Part shown: piece by piece, positions 14,169 through 17,621 of the stretch
Position numbering within the stretch: position 1 is the first letter of the stretch
Layout: the number at the start of each line of letters is the position of its first letter
Assembly (NCBI GenBank): GCA_017425345.1
Contig: JAFOML010000010.1
Span: 1-17,621 of the forward strand
DNA: 17,621 nucleotides
Source: Eubacterium sp.
Lineage (GTDB): Bacteria; Bacillota_A; Clostridia; Peptostreptococcales; Anaerovoracaceae
Direction of reading: 5' to 3'
The notes under the pieces: generated by a model
Told to the model about the DNA's origin: nothing
What the model saw: the letters and a program-made list of their open reading frames with translations, nothing else
Databases searched by the model: none
Made by a program: the position numbers and the translations under genes

Positions 14169-15440
14169 ATGAAACAGACACTGCCGATGAACCGGGAGAT
14201 CCGCCCCGTCGGGACAGACCGGGTGGACGAATACCTGGAAATCTATCTGAATGCCTATCCTGCATTCAAGTCACTGGATGCGGAATGCAGGGAGTATTAC
14301 CGGAACAAGACTTTGCTCGATATGAGCACGGACAAGGAAGTCGACTTCTACGGAATGTTCCAGGATGACAAACTCGTCGCCCTGATGAAGCTGGTGAATT
14401 TCCGCATGAACCTCTACGGGAAGCTCCAGCCGGTCGTCGGACTCATGTCGCTGGCCGTACATCCTCTGTACAAGAAACAGAGAATCGCGCTCTCCATGGT
14501 GCGATTCTACGAGGAATACACGGCAGAAAAAGGCGCGGACGTGGCGGTGCTTCTCCCCTTCAATATCGGGTTTTACCGGAAGATGGGATACGGCCTTGGC
14601 GGCCGCATGGATGAGTATCACATCCAGACCGCTGACCTTCCGAAGAGAAAGGATCTGTCTCACCTGAGACTGATGACCATGGACGACATGGATGATCTGC
14701 TCGCCTGTCAGGAGAGATTCTCTTCGGAAAACCACGGCTTACTGGTCAAGTACGAGGAAGAGATCCGCGGCATGCGAGGCGATGAAAGCCTGCTCAAGGT
14801 AGGCTATTACGAAGAGGATACGCTGCAGGGCTATGCGATCTACCGGTTCGTGGATGCAAGCGAGACCAACTATACCATGAACCGCATCGAGGTGGATGAG
14901 CTCATTTACCGGGATGGCGAAGTGCTGAAGGACCTCTTGGGCTTCTTCCGCAATCAGGCGGATCTGGCGCAGACGATCATCCTTCGGAGCGGCGAAGAGG
15001 ACTTCTATCACCTCCTCCCGAACCCGGCTCACGTTTCAAACTACTATATCCCCTACGGATACCTGCAGACGAACCTATCCGCCATGGGAAACATGTACAA
15101 GATACTGGATCCGGTAAAGTTTGTTGAGAACACTTCTTACCGCAGATTCCCGAAGCTGGATAAGACGGTATGCTTCCGTTACCTTGATGAGATGAGCGGA
15201 GAGACCTCTGACCTGGTCGTCACATTCCGGGACGGTCACTGGTCCGCATCGGAAACCGGAGACGCAGACTGCACGATCACCTGCGCCAAGAGTGATCTGT
15301 CCGCCCTTCTGATGAACTGCGGCAGGCTGGCCTCCTTCCTGAGACTCGGGGTCATGGAGATCGATAAACCGGAAGAAGCGGATGTGATCGATCTGCTTCT
15401 GTACCACAACCAGAAGCCGTTCAGTAACTCAGATTTTTAA
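14169..15440 (+). CDS. Eis-like GNAT N-acetyltransferase with C-terminal SCP2-like domain
   Basis: This 423-residue protein follows the Eis layout: an N-terminal GNAT domain (about 1-150, with LMSLAVHPLYKKQRIALSMV and FYRKMGYG at 135-142), a second GNAT-like domain, and a C-terminal sterol-carrier-like domain (about 320-423). Eis proteins transfer acetyl groups to amines, including aminoglycosides and lysines. In mycobacterial Eis a tyrosine in the FYxxxGYG region is the acid and the C-terminal carboxylate of the final Phe is the base. Here the chain also ends in Phe (NSDF). The acetyl-CoA motif, normally R/Q-x-x-G-x-G/A, appears as KKQRIA, with Arg where Gly is expected. AAAGGAGG fixes the start. 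Co-transcription with the aminotransferase is likely, and a strong terminator follows. The native substrate is unknown; a resistance role should not be assumed. Confidence 0.82.
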   Translation: MKQTLPMNREIRPVGTDRVDEYLEIYLNAYPAFKSLDAECREYYRNKTLLDMSTDKEVDFYGMFQDDKLVALMKLVNFRMNLYGKLQPVVGLMSLAVHPLYKKQRIALSMVRFYEEYTAEKGADVAVLLPFNIGFYRKMGYGLGGRMDEYHIQTADLPKRKDLSHLRLMTMDDMDDLLACQERFSSENHGLLVKYEEEIRGMRGDESLLKVGYYEEDTLQGYAIYRFVDASETNYTMNRIEVDELIYRDGEVLKDLLGFFRNQADLAQTIILRSGEEDFYHLLPNPAHVSNYYIPYGYLQTNLSAMGNMYKILDPVKFVENTSYRRFPKLDKTVCFRYLDEMSGETSDLVVTFRDGHWSASETGDADCTITCAKSDLSALLMNCGRLASFLRLGVMEIDKPEEADVIDLLLYHNQKPFSNSDF

Positions 15441-15454
15441 GCACATATGCAAAT

Positions 15455-15489
15455 GGGGATGCTGCAGATCATGCAGCATCCCCGTTTTT
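15455..15489 (+). terminator. Intrinsic terminator of the aminotransferase-acetyltransferase unit
   Basis: GGGGATGCTGCA (15455-15466) and TGCAGCATCCCC (15472-15483) form a perfect 12-bp stem with a 5-base loop, followed by GTTTTT. It begins 14 bases after the acetyltransferase stop. Confidence 0.93.
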
Positions 15490-15688
15490 CTCTACTATTC
15501 AGAGCTCACCCTTCACCTATGTATGTACGGTTCGCGTATACGGCGGCAGCCGCAGGGCGTTCCTTGGTGTATGTTCCATGATCTGGTCCAGTACAGACCG
15601 CAGCGGTCGATCCACCGGTAAGGCCGGGCCATGGAATACTAAGTGGACAAGCTGCCTGTACCTTGCCCACATAGTATCCCACTGCCCT
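15490..15688. other. Non-coding stretch with an unrecognised short open frame
   Basis: No recognisable gene is present. On the minus strand one frame is open from 15747 to a TAG at 15519-15517. From an ATG at 15672 it would give 51 residues beginning MWARYRQLVHLVF and ending TRTVHT. The composition looks protein-like (many CTG, CCG codons), but there is no ribosome binding site and no family recognised. The frame runs into the palindrome at 15689-15727, so it could be the tail of a gene broken by the adjacent element. This is weak evidence. Confidence 0.25.
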
Positions 15689-15970
15689 TGTCGCAGAAAA
15701 TGATCATTTTTTAGAGATTCTGCGACAGAATAGCCGCCGGTTTTGAACTATTTTCGGAAAAACCGAAACATAGTGCAATGATAGGATTTTGTTTTTTTGA
15801 ATGATTTCCAAAAAATCAGTGTATACTGCGATAATAACAGGCTTCTGACCCCTGAGGCAGGAGTGCGGGCCTGATTTTGTTTGAAGTATTTCCTTGTTTT
15901 TCCTGATATAGTTCAAAATGAGAGAACCCTTTATCGCAGAGATTGGCATTTTTGCTAATATTCTGCGACA
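15689..15970. mobile_element. MITE-like element or insertion-sequence relic, 282 bp
   Basis: The element is bounded by perfect 10-bp inverted repeats, TGTCGCAGAA (15689-15698) and TTCTGCGACA (15961-15970). Each end is itself an imperfect 39-40 bp palindrome: the left closes with TTCTGCGACA at 15718-15727, and the right opens with TCGCAGA at 15934-15940. Inside, TTTTGAACTAT (15741-15751) pairs with ATAGTTCAAAA (15908-15918). A hairpin with AGGC/GCCT arms lies near 15840-15873. The interior is AT-rich against GC-rich neighbours. No transposase gene and no clear target-site duplication are present. A 93-residue open frame on the minus strand inside it resembles nothing I know and is probably not a gene. 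The symmetric structure is directly visible; the mobile origin is inferred. Confidence 0.5.
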
Positions 15971-16202
15971 TGTGGATGGAGGCATATCACTCTCCGACTA
16001 CGTGCAATTATCTCTGATGATATCCTCCCAAGCAGGAATCAGGCAAGTTCGGCACGTTTGAAGTTTTAGGGGAAAAAGGGCGAACGTGAGTCCGTAAATA
16101 TCGGCACTTTTCCACACAGTTTGAGAAAAGGGCGAATGAGGTTCCCTGTTCCTTCTCCGAGAGAGATGTATATACGAATAATACGTAATTGCACCACGTG
16201 CT
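15971..16202. other. Intergenic DNA without a recognisable gene
   Basis: No gene, promoter or RNA was recognised. The motif AAAAGGGCGAA occurs twice, in 16074-16085 and again at 16135-16145, about 60 bp apart, as part of a loose direct repeat. The final bases lead into tRNA-like fragments. Confidence 0.4.
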
Positions 16203-16381
16203 TTTCGGGTTCGAATCCCTTCCCCCGCTCAGGCATATGTGAGACGGTGGGATTTACGCAGATCGCTCCGCGATCTGCCGGGCTGCGGCTCCCCATTCGG
16301 TCGCCTTGCCCCGCTCCCTACTCGACAGTCCACCGGACTGTCTCGCTTCACGGTCGCGCCCTTTCGGGTTCGAATCCCTTC
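16203..16381. repeat. Two copies of a tRNA T-arm-like 20-mer with tRNA-Ser 3'-end fragment and hairpins between
   Basis: TTTCGGGTTCGAATCCCTTC occurs at 16203-16222 and 16362-16381, 159 bp apart. Its core GGGTTCGAATCCC is a T-arm sequence, but the outer stem pairs are mismatched and no complete tRNA can be drawn around either copy. Between them, GAGACGGTGGGATT (16241-16254) exactly repeats 14 bases of the 3' end of tRNA-Ser (16437-16450), in the same orientation. Two perfect hairpins also lie here, 16258-16278 (9-bp stem) and 16324-16342 (8-bp stem). Short translations across this area are spurious. The arrangement looks like debris of tRNA duplication or past integration. Confidence 0.5.
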
Positions 16382-16390
16382 GATCACTAT

Positions 16391-16432
16391 AATCAGAAAA
16401 GGAATGGGCCAATGCCCATTCCTTTTCTGATT
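16391..16432 (-). terminator. Long perfect hairpin directly after tRNA-Ser
   Basis: A 19-bp perfect stem (16391-16409 with 16414-16432) and a 4-base loop begin at the terminal A of the tRNA's CCA. It probably ends the tRNA transcript or guides its 3' processing. The four T are inside the stem, and no separate U-tract follows, so it is not a textbook terminator. Confidence 0.55.
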
Positions 16433-16520
16433 GGCGGAGACGGTGGGATTCGAACCCACGTGCCCCGGAGGACAACCGCATTTCGAGTGCGGCTCGTTAT
16501 GACCACTTCGATACGTCTCC
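16432..16520 (-). tRNA. tRNA-Ser (anticodon CGA)
   Basis: On the minus strand an 89-base class II tRNA can be folded. The acceptor stem is GGAGACG with CGTCTCC, discriminator G, and CCA encoded. The anticodon arm is CCGCA-CTCGAAA-TGCGG, giving anticodon CGA, which reads UCG. There is a long variable arm (around TCCTCCGGGGCA) and a T-arm GTGGG-TTCGAAT-CCCAC. The long variable arm and G discriminator fit serine. A promoter with near-consensus boxes lies 19 bases upstream, and a long hairpin follows at once. Confidence 0.95.
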
Positions 16521-16538
16521 TCAGTGTCAACGTCAAGT

Positions 16539-16567
16539 ATTTTAACACATTTTCAAGGCAGTGGCAA
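16539..16567 (-). promoter_or_regulatory. Promoter of tRNA-Ser
   Basis: On the minus strand, TTGCCA (16567-16562) and TAAAAT (16544-16539) are 17 bp apart, each one base from consensus. Predicted initiation is about 12 bases before the mature tRNA 5' end. Confidence 0.75.
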
Positions 16568-16591
16568 CAGAAAAATGCCGCCACTGCCCTT
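16555..16591 (-). terminator. Hairpin after the dehydrogenase gene, possible terminator
   Basis: GCAGTGGC (16558-16565) and GCCACTGC (16580-16587) form an 8-bp stem, extended by three pairs around a bulged base. It lies 40 bases after the dehydrogenase stop. No T-run follows on the minus strand, so it may be a weak or factor-dependent terminator. One arm overlaps the tRNA -35 box. Confidence 0.4.
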
Positions 16592-16630
16592 AGACTTCTG
16601 TTTCAGATTGTCTCGTTCCTGCAAACTGCC

Positions 16631-17621
16631 CTACTCCAGCTTTCCGATCACGTAGTCGGCAAACTCTTTGCACGTAGCTCCGTCCGCAAAGCCCGTGACC
16701 ACCACAGCCTTCTCCGTCTCCAGACACTCGTCGAGAATTGACTCCAGGCCGTTCGCCTTTGCCGAGAAACCGATATGACGAAGCAGCATCACGACCGCCT
16801 TAAACAGACTCGCCGGATTAGCGTAATCACCAAGTCCGTCCTCAATCATACGCGGTGCCGACCCGTGGATCGCCTCGAACATCGCATACTGATCACCGAT
16901 ATTGGCGCTTCCGGCCGTACCGACACCACCCTGGATCTGCGCAGCCTCGTCTGTGATGATATCTCCGTACAGATTCGGTAGCAGGAACACCTGAAAATCG
17001 CTCCGGATATCCGGATTGATCAGGTTCGCCGTCATGATATCCACATACCAGTCTTCCATCTTGATCTCAGGATAATTCAGGCCGACCTCGTGACAGATGC
17101 GGGAGAAGTTCCCGTCCGTCTTCTTCATGATATTAGCCTTTGTAACGATTGCCATCCGGGTCTTCCCATTATTCCGCGCGTATTCAAACGCCTTGCGCGC
17201 GATACGGCGGGTGCCCGGTTCCGTCGTGACTTTGAAGTCAAACGAGAGCTTTCCGGGAATCTCCACGCCCTGGCTTCCCAGGATATACTCGCCTTCCGTG
17301 TTCTCACGGAAGAACGTCCAGTCGATGCCCTCCTGCGGCACAGAGACCGGCCGCACGTTCGCGTACAGGTCCAGCTCCCGGCGCAGCGCCACGTTGGCGC
17401 TCTCCAGATTGCCGCCCTTCGGCGTCGTGGTCGGGCCCTTGAGGAGGACGTCGCACTCCTTGATCGCATTCATGACATCGGCGGGGACTGCCTCCATCTT
17501 GCTCAGGCGGTTCTCCAGCGTCAGGCCTTCGATCGTCTGCAGTTCGATGCGGCCGCTCTCGATCTCAGAGGACAAAATCTTGCGCAGCAGCCTCTCCGCC
17601 TGCTCCATGATGATCGGTCCA
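16631..17621 (-). CDS. Isocitrate/isopropylmalate-family dehydrogenase, probably NAD-dependent isocitrate dehydrogenase, 5' end outside the window
   Basis: About 330 residues are visible. The frame stays open past the first in-window ATG (17608): the four codons before it read GPII, the end of the family's N-terminal DGxGP motif, so the true start lies beyond 17621. Numbering from that Met, the substrate loop KGPTTTPKGG is at 57-66, YANVRP at 82-87, FRENTEGEY at 100-108, and the lysine of VTKANIM about 154-160. The Asp-rich metal site NLYGDIITDEAAQ is followed by the cofactor region AIHGSAPR...YANP. RENTEGEY points to isocitrate dehydrogenase rather than isopropylmalate dehydrogenase; homoisocitrate or tartrate-type enzymes remain possible. 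The reaction is oxidative decarboxylation of a malate-type acid to a 2-oxoacid, in the cytoplasm. No neighbour from the TCA or leucine pathway is in view to decide. Confidence 0.85.
   Translation of the reverse strand, partial: GPIIMEQAERLLRKILSSEIESGRIELQTIEGLTLENRLSKMEAVPADVMNAIKECDVLLKGPTTTPKGGNLESANVALRRELDLYANVRPVSVPQEGIDWTFFRENTEGEYILGSQGVEIPGKLSFDFKVTTEPGTRRIARKAFEYARNNGKTRMAIVTKANIMKKTDGNFSRICHEVGLNYPEIKMEDWYVDIMTANLINPDIRSDFQVFLLPNLYGDIITDEAAQIQGGVGTAGSANIGDQYAMFEAIHGSAPRMIEDGLGDYANPASLFKAVVMLLRHIGFSAKANGLESILDECLETEKAVVVTGFADGATCKEFADYVIGKLE

Noticed and set aside
15704..15985. 93-residue minus-strand open frame within the MITE-like element
   Set aside because: No ribosome binding site, no recognisable family, and it spans both palindromic ends; it is best explained as chance.
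16185..16230. Complete plus-strand tRNA around the first T-arm-like repeat
   Set aside because: The T-stem outer pairs are mismatched and no acceptor, D or anticodon stems can be drawn upstream.
16066..16741. Several short open frames across the tRNA-Ser region
   Set aside because: They read through a tRNA, its hairpin and repeats on both strands; such translations are spurious.
16631..17608. Dehydrogenase starting at the ATG at 17608
   Set aside because: Codons before it read GPII, part of the conserved N-terminal motif, so the gene continues beyond the window.
1..17621. CRISPR array, toxin-antitoxin, prophage or defence genes
   Set aside because: No regularly spaced repeats, no paired small toxin-antitoxin frames, and no phage or nuclease-defence domains were seen.

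Overview
The window looks like chromosomal DNA from an anaerobic member of the Bacillota, class Clostridia (Lachnospiraceae or a near relative). The evidence is strong GGAGG ribosome binding sites, -35/-10 promoters of the sigma-A type with 16-18 bp spacers, compact intrinsic terminators, a tandem rubredoxin, a short RNase Z and a moderately GC-rich coding style. The species cannot be named from sequence alone. Most genes are ordinary housekeeping or amino-acid metabolism genes. There are two scarred regions, near 11.4-11.6 kb and 15.5-16.4 kb.

Layout. (1) 1-2584, minus strand: a cysK - low-molecular-weight tyrosine phosphatase - glycoside hydrolase family 2 operon, the last gene cut by the window edge. 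(2) 2712-4993, plus strand: RNase Z, diverging from cysK over back-to-back promoters, then a UraA-type nucleobase permease with its own promoter. An 11-bp inverted repeat links the permease promoter spacer to its ribosome binding site. (3) 4994-5237: two facing terminators around an unexplained cluster of short hairpins. (4) 5238-9556, minus strand: D-serine ammonia-lyase followed closely by a double rubredoxin; then a separate promoter-hairpin unit leading to a 43-residue membrane protein; then a large KefB-like antiporter with two RCK_C domains and its own promoter. (5) 9684-10526, plus strand: a metallo-beta-lactamase-fold hydrolase whose -35 box abuts that of dsdA. (6) 10563-12766, minus strand: a PucR-type regulator, the last ~56 codons of a lost amidohydrolase lying in frame behind its stop, and a nitrilase-superfamily amidase. 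(7) 12999-15440, plus strand: a fold-type I aminotransferase and an Eis-like acetyltransferase, diverging from the PucR gene. (8) 15490-16431: non-coding and scarred, with a 282-bp MITE-like element bounded by perfect 10-bp inverted repeats and short tRNA-derived duplications. (9) tRNA-Ser(CGA) with its promoter, then the 3' part of an isocitrate/isopropylmalate-type dehydrogenase on the minus strand.

How the genes may fit together. The PucR regulator, aminotransferase, Eis-like acetyltransferase, amidase and amidohydrolase remnant form the best candidate for a functional module. It would process an amino- or amide-containing small molecule under PucR control, but the substrate is not visible in the sequence. 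dsdA, cysK and the aminotransferase give the window a general amino-acid flavour. I did not find a clear new defence, toxin or mobile system. The regulatory and structural oddities listed under findings are the parts most worth checking.
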